From positions 1 to 64,000 of the forward strand of contig CBDDAF010000001.1 in assembly GCA_965224815.1 (NCBI GenBank): DNA of 64,000 nt, written 5' to 3'. Both the position numbers and the translations under genes were made by a program. The notes under the pieces were generated by a model that saw only the letters and a program-made list of their open reading frames with translations, was not told the origin of the DNA and made no database searches. Position 1 is the first letter of the stretch. The number at the start of each line of letters is the position of its first letter. Below are positions 9,961-18,852 of the stretch, in pieces. This DNA comes from CAYPEL01 sp036479985 (lineage in GTDB: Bacteria > Pseudomonadota > Gammaproteobacteria > DSM-19610).

Positions 9961-10950
9961 ATGAATAACCCAATTTTTATTTTTGGCTCTGCACGTTCAG
10001 GCACCTCACTGCTTAGTCGAATTGTAAACAGTCATCCAAATATAGGCATACCCTTTGAAACGCATCTTTATAATCGATTTTATCCATGGCTTAAATTTTA
10101 TGGCTCACTGGAGCTGAATAAAAACCGTGACCGTCTGATCAACGACATTTTACAAACAGGTGTTATGACGTACTGGGACCCTAAACCAGATTATGATGAG
10201 ATTATCAAGCTGCTGAAAATAGATAATTTCCATGGCATTGTTGACGCACTGATGAATGCCTGGTTAAAAAAATGCGGGAAAAAGAGATGGGGAGAAAAAA
10301 CCCCCTGGCATATGTATTATTGGCAAGAAATCATGGAAGGTTTTCCTGATGCCAAATTCATATTTATCGTCAGGGACGGAAGGGACGCGTCGATGTCCTG
10401 GAAAAAAGCAAGATTTGGCCCAAAACATATTTATTCATTAGCAAAACGCTGGAAGCACTTTCATGATGAATATGAAAAATTTAAAAAGGTGGTAAAACCT
10501 GAAAATCTTTATGAACTCAAATATGAGGATTTGTTAGATACGCCTGAAAAAATCACGGCGGAAATTTGCACATTCATAGGCGAGGAATATTCCGATGAAA
10601 TGCTAGCATTTTATAAAACTACTACATCGTATAAAACGGATAAAGGTAATAATAAAAACCTGACAAAACCATTGATCAAGTCAAATAAAGACAAATGGAA
10701 AAAAGCCTTATCACAAGATGAAAAAAGAATATTTGAAGCTGTTGCAGGTGATGAGCTTGAAAGATATGGGTATCAAAGAGTAGTAAATAACGCCAGTATA
10801 ACCGTCCGACAGGAAGTGTTTATTAATTATTTACTTCATCCTGCACTTCGTATGTCTTCAATGATCAAAAATCTTCAAGGTCACAGGGATGGAATTGTAC
10901 AGCTATTTGTTTATTTAAGATTGCGAATCTTTTCTTTGCTGAACAACTAA
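9961..10950 (+). CDS. PAPS-dependent sulfotransferase
   Basis: The 329-residue protein starts with IFIFGSARSGTSLLSR, the 5'-phosphosulfate loop of the sulfotransferase superfamily, and has VRDGRDASMSW near residue 138 as the 3'-phosphate binding segment. It should transfer sulfate from PAPS to a hydroxyl, probably of the glycan or acyl product of this locus; the substrate is inferred from context only. It closes the five-gene operon. No terminator hairpin is evident in the 165 bp that follow. A frameshifted stub of a homologue lies at 23880. Confidence 0.85.
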   Translation: MNNPIFIFGSARSGTSLLSRIVNSHPNIGIPFETHLYNRFYPWLKFYGSLELNKNRDRLINDILQTGVMTYWDPKPDYDEIIKLLKIDNFHGIVDALMNAWLKKCGKKRWGEKTPWHMYYWQEIMEGFPDAKFIFIVRDGRDASMSWKKARFGPKHIYSLAKRWKHFHDEYEKFKKVVKPENLYELKYEDLLDTPEKITAEICTFIGEEYSDEMLAFYKTTTSYKTDKGNNKNLTKPLIKSNKDKWKKALSQDEKRIFEAVAGDELERYGYQRVVNNASITVRQEVFINYLLHPALRMSSMIKNLQGHRDGIVQLFVYLRLRIFSLLNN

Positions 10951-11116
10951 GTTTTTAATGCCTCTTCAGGGTACTTACAGACTGAGTATCAAATATTACC
11001 TGCGTTTTTTATATGTAACATATTGATGTTAGGTATTATTCTTGTTATCTATATATTGATCTGCCCGCAAATTATCCTTATGAGCCTTTTTAATAAAGAT
11101 GGCTGAGGATCTTTGA

Positions 11117-12808
11117 TCAATTCACTTTTTTAAGTAATAAGATTATATCCTCTCTAAATTCTGGCCTTTGCAATTTTATATTATTGCCTTTTTCAAGCAA
11201 TTGTATTGCAGTCTTATTTCCGGTTGAGGGATTTAACCATTGAACGTTATAGCTGGCATTGATATTTTTGATCGATATATCGTTTGATGATATTTGAGCG
11301 TTAATACCCGCATCAAAATAAGAAATTATGATGCTGTTATTGCCTCTGCTGCTAATTTTAATGTCAGCATCTTCTGAAGTAATGAAATCATATATTGGAT
11401 TTGTCATGTTCAATTCCGATTGAATATCTTTGATTAAAGTAATTAAAATACTATGATCTTTCATAACATTCAAAGCGGCTTGTGAGATATTATTATCAAT
11501 GTTTAACCATGTTGCTTCGCTAATACCTGATCCACCGTGAGTGAAAACTTGCCAGAATGCCTTCCTAAAGATGAATCTCAGCTCTGGATTATTTATGGCA
11601 TCATCATGCCATAAACCCCGAGGAAGCTTTTGACCAAATAGTTTACGCCACACCTTCTGTGGGAATGATTGTGAGAAGTCATATCTTACCAATTCATTCA
11701 TGATCACAGGTTTGAGCATCGAGCTACCAGGTAATTTATTTGCATGATGCAGAAAACCAATATCAACATTGGTGGCGCGCCAAATATTTTCAGATAAACC
11801 GATGGGTAAGTCATAAGGGTCAAATTGGCGAATCCAGGGGATATATTTTTCATTGGCCTGCTTAATGAAACATTTACCACAATTTGGGTTATGCTCCATT
11901 TCATTTCCCAGCTCCCAATAAACATTAGCAAATGCAGCGAAACGACTGACGAGGTATTGTAAATAGTTTTTTTTGTAATGCTCATTGCCAGCGTGCCAAA
12001 CATCAAATAATTGTTTTTTCCCATCCATGTTGTGTACAAAGTATTGGTTTTTATCGCGTGACCAGGTATCAAACATATTCACCTGCACATATATGCCACG
12101 TTTTAATGCTTCGTTTATAATCCACTCCCCGCGTCGTATCCAGTCTAAATCCCAGGAAACTTTGTCATTTTCTAGAGGGTACAAGGCAATTTTCAATAAT
12201 AGTCCATTATGTTGAAATTGTTCTAAGAGATCGAGATAGTTGATTAATTGCAGATTTGTTTTATGTCCATAGGAAAGTTTAACTCTATTGTCAAAACCTT
12301 TATTTGCTTGCCCTGATTTTTCTTTTGGTCCGTAATCTCTTGCCGCAATCCACTTCCCGCCTACCCAGTAATGAGGTGTGCCATCGCTATGAATTAAATA
12401 CTTTGGATTATCTGGATCGACTGATATATGTCCTCTATTACCTGTATAGGCTATTGCCGATGTGACTTTAAACTGACCATTCCTGACAGATAAGTCCTGA
12501 TTATTTTTGACAATGTAGCTCCACACCCCAGGCTTATCAGGCATGAAGCGAATTTTCCAGATGCGTATACCTTGACTGTTATGTCCATCATAAAAACCGG
12601 TAACGTAAAATACCTTTGAATCAGGCGACGTAAATTTAGCACTGTATGAAACTTCAGTATAATCAAACGGATTTTTATATTCTTTATCGTCCTGGATAGT
12701 CGTTTCGTAAATTCCATATAATGTGATAGTGTTTTCAGATGCCTGTACAACCGAATAAAACAACATAAAAAAGAGTGTGGCTGCACACATGATCCTTTGA
12801 ATAGACAT
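11117..12808 (-). CDS. Secreted DUF5060-type glycoside hydrolase-like protein
   Basis: The 563-residue protein has a signal peptide (residues 1-23, ending VVQA). An N-terminal beta-sandwich resembles DUF5060 (DGHNSQGIRIWKIRFMPDKPG). A TIM-barrel-like domain follows, with HSDGTPHYWVGGKW and VYWELGNEMEHNP near residue 300, where a catalytic Glu is expected. The C-terminal 90 residues look like a small beta-domain of the putative collagen-binding type found with DUF4038/DUF5060 enzymes. It may trim or degrade the polysaccharide made by the surrounding genes. It stands alone on the minus strand between the sulfotransferase and a patch of pseudogenes. Confidence 0.75.
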   Translation of the reverse strand: MSIQRIMCAATLFFMLFYSVVQASENTITLYGIYETTIQDDKEYKNPFDYTEVSYSAKFTSPDSKVFYVTGFYDGHNSQGIRIWKIRFMPDKPGVWSYIVKNNQDLSVRNGQFKVTSAIAYTGNRGHISVDPDNPKYLIHSDGTPHYWVGGKWIAARDYGPKEKSGQANKGFDNRVKLSYGHKTNLQLINYLDLLEQFQHNGLLLKIALYPLENDKVSWDLDWIRRGEWIINEALKRGIYVQVNMFDTWSRDKNQYFVHNMDGKKQLFDVWHAGNEHYKKNYLQYLVSRFAAFANVYWELGNEMEHNPNCGKCFIKQANEKYIPWIRQFDPYDLPIGLSENIWRATNVDIGFLHHANKLPGSSMLKPVIMNELVRYDFSQSFPQKVWRKLFGQKLPRGLWHDDAINNPELRFIFRKAFWQVFTHGGSGISEATWLNIDNNISQAALNVMKDHSILITLIKDIQSELNMTNPIYDFITSEDADIKISSRGNNSIIISYFDAGINAQISSNDISIKNINASYNVQWLNPSTGNKTAIQLLEKGNNIKLQRPEFREDIILLLKKVN

Positions 12809-12837
12809 AATTAAATCACTTCCTAAAACTAAAGATG

Positions 12838-13125
12838 ATAAGGTCTGGAATTATCATGACCAACTACAAAGCATGAAAACCAGTCCTGAAACTGTACTGG
12901 TTGCAATAGTAATTCCTGGGGGCCTAAAAAATAAAATTAATGCCGACTATCTAATCCCGAGCCCACCAGTTGAAATTGGAAGCAGCATGACAATAAAAAC
13001 GATTGGGGTAAAGATGAACTAGTAATTGATATCGACATCTGCTCCCATTCCAATGAATATAAACATAAATACCAGACTGTGAATAAGCTGGACTGAAATG
13101 GATAATTCTATTTGCTTCAATGCCA
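12838..13125 (-). pseudogene. Remnant of a UPF0104/LPG-synthase-like membrane protein
   Basis: The DNA aligns along its length with 17895-18200, the 3' half of the intact flippase-like gene at 17883-18806. Shared landmarks in the same order are the ggaattatcatgac start, ggcctaaaaaa, the gagcccacc block, gcagcatgacaataaaaacgat, and a block ending caatgaatataaacataaatac. Indels and stops prevent translation and only the C-terminal third of a gene remains. It is thus a dead paralogue within the same locus, abutted on its upstream side by an IS256-type fragment. Confidence 0.75.
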
Positions 13126-13340
13126 TGGTATATCGTCCATTTCTTTGAGGCGGCCTGTTTAGCTAAGCAGACGACCTTCAATGCCGAATTATCATGAGGA
13201 AAGAATTTTCAGTTCTTGATGGCTTTTCGGATCGCGCTGTTCAATTATTTAATGGCATTGCTGGTATAAATTGCGCGACGTATTTCTTCGGGGTAATCAA
13301 ACAGGGGAATGATATTTCCCCAATGGCGTTTCCGTGCATC
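13126..13340 (-). pseudogene. IS256-family (Mutator-type) transposase remnant
   Basis: Reading the minus strand gives RHWGNIIPLFDYPEEIRRAI, YTSNAIK, a stop, LNSAIRKAIKN, a stop, then KFFPHDNSALKVVCLAKQAA and SKKWTI. This is the familiar C-terminal region of IS256 transposases (consensus IIPFF-YPEEIRK-IYTTNAIES-LNS-LRK, then a KKWT motif). Two in-frame stops and absence of the rest show it is dead. It joins directly to the membrane-protein remnant, so the insertion probably helped destroy that gene. Confidence 0.75.
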
Positions 13341-13376
13341 ATAATAATGACACCTCAATGATTGAGGGTTACTGTT

Positions 13377-15329
13377 TCACTGGCTATCTTTGCAATGCAG
13401 GCAATATACAAAGCTGATATTGTCTCTCCCCGTCAATACGGGGGTGTTGTTCTTTTTAATCGCATCTAACCAGGACTGCTGTTTATTGTTTAAATAGTGT
13501 TTCCGTTGATAGTATGTCTCGCCGGAGGTGATCAGCCAAATCCTTTTATCTTCATTGGCCAGAAGTGTGTCCAATATTTCGGGTGTTGCAGCAATACTGT
13601 TAACGTAGATATCGTGTAACTTGCTATCCGATCCTGTGTACAAGAAATTTGCATGATTTTCATTGTTGCGTAACCAGTAATCGACTCTCCCTGCATACCA
13701 GCGTTGCTGCAGAATGTCCTCGGCAATAATAATATCATCTGGTTTGCTATGCTCCGCTACGTAGCGCCCCGTCTGTTTGTGATCCGGGTGGGCTCGAAAT
13801 ATATGACTGGTCTGGTTTGTGTTCTCTCCGTAGGTTAGTGTGGCTGCCTCATACGCAATTTTGGCGCCATGTCCGCCGAGCAGTCCTGTCAAGGCAATAA
13901 TTAAAACGGTTGTTGTCACCAGTGTCCTTGCAGGTAGTTTGAATAACGAGAAAAACTTACCTACAACCATATGCAAAAACAGGCCGACTGTAATCAGAAT
14001 AAAGGGGTAGGCGGTAACGATGTATCTGGCTGGTATCCATTGTTTAACTATACCAATGAGGACGAGTGGCAGCAGTGCACAGATTGCGAATATATAGGCG
14101 TGCTTTTTTTTTGCTTGTTTATTTCCAAGTGCCAGAAAAATTAAAGAGGCTAAAAAAAGCAGTGTTATACCCGGGCTTAGGTCATTCAGCAAGGTCCAGT
14201 ACTGTTGTGGAAGGGTTACCATAGAGCGTATGCCGGGCAGGATCCCCAAATCTAGTATGACCAGTCCTGCGGAAAGGGCGGCTAAGGTAAATATTACTGC
14301 TAGTGGTTTTATACTGGTTTTCAGGAAATGGGCTGAATTGTCCGGGTAAAGATAAAGCAGGAGTAGCAGCGACAGGAAAACACCGTGGATATTGGCAGTG
14401 ACAGCAAACCCGGCGAACAGGATTGCAAGTGTGTAGTGAGAAATTACACGTATGTATTTACCGTTGCCTGTGTGGTTGGTGGCTGACTGCCTGGCAAGCC
14501 ATATGCCGAGAAAAAGACTAACGATAGTTGCAATTACTATCCGCCAATCCAGTATCTGTGATCCAGTCATGCCATGTAGAGACGTCGCACTCTCTATCTC
14601 AATTCCATTCGCAGCCTTCCATGCCTTGTAGGGTTTGTTGACATAAAAAATTCCGAATAACGCCGTAGATAAACCTCCAAATATAGAAAATAGCATCAAT
14701 TTATAAGTAGGAGTTTTGGCGTAATCTTGTACAAACAGCACAACAAAAGGGATGAGTGCGGCAAAGACAGCAAATTTATGCAGGCTTAGCGCAGCAATAA
14801 ATAAGCTTAATGAGAGGAATAGATGCCCGTTTTTATTGCTCTGAGACCAGCGCAGTATTGAAAATGTGCAGGCGATATAGAAGAACATAAAAGGCGCATA
14901 CATTCTGGCCTGGCGCGATGTAAAAATATGCCATTCTGATAATGCCAGCAGCATTGCGATCAGAAATGCAGCTGAGGTGCCTGTGTAGGGCCTGACCAGT
15001 AGAAAAATGAGTGGAACAGTTAAGATGCCAAATAAAGCACTCGGTAGTCGATAGGAAAATTCATTATCCAATCCAAAGATTTTTGCAGAAAGTGCATTAA
15101 TGAATGATTGCGGTATTGCACGGTGGTAGGGCATGCCACTTGGCATTGCTGGGGGCAGGCCTTCGGCCATCGCTCTGGAAGCAAATGCGGTAGTTTCCTC
15201 ATCCATGTAGAAACTTAATTCACCAAGACTGTACAGGCGCGGTATTGCTGCGATGACCGTAAGCAATAGGGTAAGCAGCAAAAGCTGGTTTTTCCCAACT
15301 AAGCCAGGGTCAATAGGTGTACGTGTCAT
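13377..15329 (-). CDS. GT39/ArnT-like membrane glycosyltransferase
   Basis: The 650-residue protein has a dozen or so hydrophobic segments and a first periplasmic loop with YMDEETTAFASRAMAEG, whose Asp-Glu pair matches the catalytic site of GT39/GT83 polyprenyl-phosphate sugar transferases (protein mannosyltransferase/ArnT family). A soluble C-terminal domain of about 150 residues ends with FVYCLHCKDSQ. Such enzymes move a sugar from a polyprenyl phosphate carrier to an acceptor on the outer face of the inner membrane. The donor would fit the two GT2 dolichol-phosphate-sugar-synthase-like genes immediately upstream (15415 and 16375). Confidence 0.8.
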   Translation of the reverse strand: MTRTPIDPGLVGKNQLLLLTLLLTVIAAIPRLYSLGELSFYMDEETTAFASRAMAEGLPPAMPSGMPYHRAIPQSFINALSAKIFGLDNEFSYRLPSALFGILTVPLIFLLVRPYTGTSAAFLIAMLLALSEWHIFTSRQARMYAPFMFFYIACTFSILRWSQSNKNGHLFLSLSLFIAALSLHKFAVFAALIPFVVLFVQDYAKTPTYKLMLFSIFGGLSTALFGIFYVNKPYKAWKAANGIEIESATSLHGMTGSQILDWRIVIATIVSLFLGIWLARQSATNHTGNGKYIRVISHYTLAILFAGFAVTANIHGVFLSLLLLLYLYPDNSAHFLKTSIKPLAVIFTLAALSAGLVILDLGILPGIRSMVTLPQQYWTLLNDLSPGITLLFLASLIFLALGNKQAKKKHAYIFAICALLPLVLIGIVKQWIPARYIVTAYPFILITVGLFLHMVVGKFFSLFKLPARTLVTTTVLIIALTGLLGGHGAKIAYEAATLTYGENTNQTSHIFRAHPDHKQTGRYVAEHSKPDDIIIAEDILQQRWYAGRVDYWLRNNENHANFLYTGSDSKLHDIYVNSIAATPEILDTLLANEDKRIWLITSGETYYQRKHYLNNKQQSWLDAIKKNNTPVLTGRDNISFVYCLHCKDSQ

Positions 15330-15414
15330 AGTATGGAATTACCAGAGTGAGTATATATTATATAGCAACTGTAGCGGGTTGTGGCATGGTCAGTACTCAA
15401 CTGCTGGATAGAGA

Positions 15415-16362
15415 CTAGTTAATGATTCTATCGATCCGGTATTCCTTTAGATCCCGGGCGTGGGTGAAGATAATTATTTCACCAATAAGCCCGATTGCGA
15501 TTACCTGGATGCCCAGGACTATCAGCAGGGAGCTGAGAACCAGGGCTGGCCGGTCTGCCAGGGCAACGTCAAAGAACAGACGCTCTATAATTAAATACAA
15601 GGTAGCAGCAAGCCCTAGCCCGGTTAATCCACTGCCTACCAGACCAAAAAAACGTAAGGGTTTCTTGGTAAATTTAACCAGAAAGAAGATGGTCAGCATA
15701 TCGAGTAATCGGCGGACGTATTGGCCCGGCGAATAGAACCGGCGAAACGCTTCTTTTGACGACTGGGCGATATCGATTTCTATAACCTTGAAGCCTTGCC
15801 GATGGGCTATGATAGGGAAAAAGCGGTGTAGGTCGCCGTATAACTGCACTTCCTCTATAACGGCTCGCTTAAAAGCACGGGCACTACATCCCGCATCATG
15901 TATTTTCAGGCTCGAAAATGACCGTAGTATGAAATTAAAAGCCCGGGTCTGCAGCCGGTTGATCGCTGAATCATTTCTTGGCCATCGCCTGGCTAGGGCC
16001 ATATCGCATTCTTTAAGCGCTGTGACAAGAGCCGGGATTTCACTTGCCTGGATTTGCCAGTAAGCGGGTAGCGTGAGTAGGAGGCTGCCCACAGCTGTAC
16101 TGAACGCCGCATTCAGTGCCGTCGCTTCTCCGAACTGCCGGGCTAACGTGATAATAGTTAGTTTTTCTGAATCCTGGAGCTGGGTGAGATCTTCAAGCAC
16201 CGCAGCATGGTCGCCATCAAGGACATAAATGATTTCATAACTCAGCCCGGTTGCTTCTATACCCGTTTTGTATTCATAAAATAGCTCTTTTACAGAGTCA
16301 TAACGCTCGGTAATAGGCACAATGACCGAAAGGGTTGGTTGCTTGGCTATCTTTTTTTCCAC
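15415..16362 (-). CDS. GT2 polyprenyl-phosphate glycosyltransferase
   Basis: The 315-residue protein has a GT2 domain (LSVIVPITERYDSVKELFYEY) with two C-terminal transmembrane segments, as in the GtrB/ArnC group that makes polyprenyl-phosphate sugars. The donor motif after YVLDGD is atypical, and the usual DADLQ is replaced by LTLPAYWQI, so substrate or activity may differ from the neighbour at 16375. It starts with GTG at 16362, preceded at good distance by AAGGA, and lies 12 bp downstream of that neighbour, suggesting one transcript. Confidence 0.75.
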   Translation of the reverse strand: MEKKIAKQPTLSVIVPITERYDSVKELFYEYKTGIEATGLSYEIIYVLDGDHAAVLEDLTQLQDSEKLTIITLARQFGEATALNAAFSTAVGSLLLTLPAYWQIQASEIPALVTALKECDMALARRWPRNDSAINRLQTRAFNFILRSFSSLKIHDAGCSARAFKRAVIEEVQLYGDLHRFFPIIAHRQGFKVIEIDIAQSSKEAFRRFYSPGQYVRRLLDMLTIFFLVKFTKKPLRFFGLVGSGLTGLGLAATLYLIIERLFFDVALADRPALVLSSLLIVLGIQVIAIGLIGEIIIFTHARDLKEYRIDRIIN

Positions 16363-16374
16363 GCTTGATCCTTG

Positions 16375-17304
16375 TTATGAGCTCAGTATGCTACTTTTGA
16401 TGTGGGCAAAATGCTCCAGTTTCAGATCACCTGTCCTGAAAACTAATTCTCCAAGGACACCCCATAGTAATAGCATGGTCGCCAGTGCTGTATAGAGTAA
16501 GCTTACGCTGATCAACACGAGGCTGGGTGCACTGGATAGCGGGAGCAACCCAGCTATCAGAATAATGAATCCGATAATGTAAAAAATGCCCGAGCCTATC
16601 GCAAAAATTACCAACGGTTTGGAAAAAAATGACAACAGGGTTTTGATCGTTAATAAATCTACCAGGACTTTGTAGATCCTTGATAATCCATATTTAGATT
16701 CGCCAAACTGCCGTGCGTGATGCTTGACCTTGATTTCAGCGATGCGGGTGCCGGCGATTGAGGTCATTGCCGGGATGAAGCGGTGCATTTCTGAATAAAG
16801 CGGTATATTTTTTATGACGTCTGCTTTATAAGCTTTGAGCGAGCAGCCATTATCCTTGATCGGGACACCGGTTATTTTTCCAATCAGCCAGTTTGCGATC
16901 ACAGAAGGGATCTTTCTGGAAATTAATTTATCTTGCCGCTTGTGCCGCCAGCCAACGACAATGTCGTAACCTTCTTCAAGTTTTTGCAGTAGTCTCGGAA
17001 TATCATCGGGGTCGTTTTGCAGGTCGCCGTCCATCGTTACCAGAATTTTCCCTCTCGCATTGTCTATGCCAGCAGCCATTGCAGGGGTCTGCCCATAATT
17101 GCGGCAGAATTTTACGACACGTAAGCGTTTATCAGTGTGCGCCAGCTTTGCAGCTTCAGGGACTGTATTGTCAACGCTGCCGTCATCGACAAAGAGTATT
17201 TCATAGTCAATCTGCAGCGGGTCAACTGCCTGTACAATTGCTTCGTAGAGTGGTTTGACGCAGTCTTGCTCATTGTACAGGGGTACTATGACTGATAATT
17301 CCAT
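16375..17304 (-). CDS. GT2 polyprenyl-phosphate glycosyltransferase (GtrB/DPM1-like)
   Basis: The 309-residue protein (start chosen at 17304, MELSVIVPLYNEQD) shows a canonical GT2 fold: FVDDGSVDNT, VTMDGDLQNDPDDIP, and GWRHKRQD, followed by two transmembrane helices. This is the dolichol-phosphate-mannose-synthase-like group that loads a sugar on undecaprenyl phosphate at the cytoplasmic face. It precedes a second GT2 and a GT39 enzyme that could use the lipid-linked sugar. An alternative start at 17343 would add 13 residues not typical of the family. Confidence 0.85.
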   Translation of the reverse strand: MELSVIVPLYNEQDCVKPLYEAIVQAVDPLQIDYEILFVDDGSVDNTVPEAAKLAHTDKRLRVVKFCRNYGQTPAMAAGIDNARGKILVTMDGDLQNDPDDIPRLLQKLEEGYDIVVGWRHKRQDKLISRKIPSVIANWLIGKITGVPIKDNGCSLKAYKADVIKNIPLYSEMHRFIPAMTSIAGTRIAEIKVKHHARQFGESKYGLSRIYKVLVDLLTIKTLLSFFSKPLVIFAIGSGIFYIIGFIILIAGLLPLSSAPSLVLISVSLLYTALATMLLLWGVLGELVFRTGDLKLEHFAHIKSSILSS

Positions 17305-17343
17305 GAATTTTATTCTTTTTTCTGCCAAAGTATTGGGTTGCAA

Positions 17344-17882
17344 AGCCCGCTAGTTAACGCTGTCAGTAGCGGGTTCAGGTCATAGTTATAAAGTGTCGTC
17401 ATATCAGCCACGTACTTGAGAGCTTCGATACTCGGAGTTAGGTATAAGTTTAGCTGGTGTCAAGGCTAAGCGAGCCCGTCTAGCTTTCTTTAATAGAAAC
17501 ATGATGAAGGTACAAGCTGCCTTCCAGGATATTGAAAAGCTATGAAATTTTAGTAATCCTGCGATGATTGTTTAACCAATTACAGCCGTGTAAAGCAGCA
17601 CCAAGCCAGTTTGAAAACTATCTGGGGCGGTCAATCTTGAAATATCAGTAACAAATTGATTTTAAAGTAATTGATTGTGATTGTTAAGCGGTTTTTCATG
17701 ACTGGGCCAGGTCAGGCCATACAGATGCCTGATGACCTGGCGCTCAGTTTCAGCAACAAAGCCTAAACTCCAATTTTCGACCCTGCAAGAGAAGTATCTA
17801 GATAAAATAATACGCTTATGTACAGGGGGATTATTTGAATATAAAAGGCGGGCAGCATTTCGTGAAATTGTTGAGCAGGAAG
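17344..17882 (-). other. Gene-free stretch with an unrecognised coding remnant
   Basis: No complete gene is convincing here. On the minus strand, 17662-17967 reads open and includes ENWSLGFVAETERQVIRHL, which looks like real protein, but the reading overlaps the 3' end of the next gene and has no homologue that I recognise. A 33-codon frame with a basic N-terminus (MFLLKKARRARLAL) lies near 17400-17505. Both are probably debris from rearrangement of the locus. Confidence 0.4.
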
Positions 17883-18806
17883 TTATTTTCTGAGGTTGAA
17901 AATAATCAGTCCAGGAATAATCATTACGAGTTGAAGGGCATGGAAAATTAACCCGGCTACTGTGCATGTTGAGATCGACAGGCCTAGAGGGCCAAAAAAA
18001 GCGAACAGTGCAGACTCTCTGATGCCCAGGCCACCTATCGAAACGGGTATCAGCATAAGAATGAAAACGATGGGCACAAATACGAAATAATGGATAATAG
18101 CAATTTCAGACCCAAGACCCATAAATATAGTCATAAATATTAGACAGCGAATTAGCTGCACCAGGACAGATAGCGCGGTCAGGCTGTAATAGCCGTAGAG
18201 GGGGATGCTTGTTTGCTGTAATGCGAAGAGAAAACGGTTATAAAACTTAATGGTTTTTTCTGCGAACCTGTTTTTATTTTTCAAGCTTACATTTTTTGAA
18301 AGAAAATATCGTGTGAATATAAATATAACCGGAAGTATCAGGCTGGAGATAGTAATCAGGAGTGGGATTGCCAGTTTTAGCTGGTTGGAAAAAAAGGCAT
18401 ACCAGGCTGCAAGCAGCGCCACCAAGAGCATTGAAATCAAGCCAAATACTCTGTCTAAAAATACGGAGGCAAGTATTTTCTCGCTGCTTCCCTTGTTTTT
18501 GGAAAGTTCGTAAACCCTGATTATGTCCGTACCTAAGCCGCTGGGCAATAAGTGACCAAGCGCATTACTGACAAAAATTATTCCGAATAGCTTTTTTAGG
18601 GAGGCGCTTATTTGGTAGAAATGTAGAAGCACTTTCCATCTCAATGCCATAATAAATCTGATGAGCACAATGAGAAAGAGAGCGTAAAATATCGCATCAT
18701 ACTCTACAGAATATAAGCTACGCTTTAGGTTTTCTGTGTCAGTGGCCTGAACCAGAATGAATAGAATTGTCAGGCTGACTAGTAATTTTATTATGAATTT
18801 AAGCAT
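17883..18806 (-). CDS. UPF0104/LPG-synthase-type flippase-like membrane protein
   Basis: The 307-residue protein is almost entirely hydrophobic, with about seven or eight helices and the conserved family features GLGTDIIRVYEL and PVSIGGLGIRESALFAFFG. These mark the membrane part of the lysylphosphatidylglycerol synthase/AglD/UPF0104 family. Members without the catalytic domain are common beside polysaccharide genes and are thought to take part in lipid or glycan transport; the exact role here is unknown. A decayed second copy lies at 12838-13125. Confidence 0.8.
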   Translation of the reverse strand: MLKFIIKLLVSLTILFILVQATDTENLKRSLYSVEYDAIFYALFLIVLIRFIMALRWKVLLHFYQISASLKKLFGIIFVSNALGHLLPSGLGTDIIRVYELSKNKGSSEKILASVFLDRVFGLISMLLVALLAAWYAFFSNQLKLAIPLLITISSLILPVIFIFTRYFLSKNVSLKNKNRFAEKTIKFYNRFLFALQQTSIPLYGYYSLTALSVLVQLIRCLIFMTIFMGLGSEIAIIHYFVFVPIVFILMLIPVSIGGLGIRESALFAFFGPLGLSISTCTVAGLIFHALQLVMIIPGLIIFNLRK

Positions 18807-18852
18807 GCCTGCGGTTTATCTCAAAAAGTTGTGGGCTACACATTCCGTGCGT

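Noticed and set aside
12951..13181. A 76-codon minus-strand frame
   Set aside because: It joins the end of the IS256 remnant to an out-of-frame reading of the membrane-protein pseudogene.
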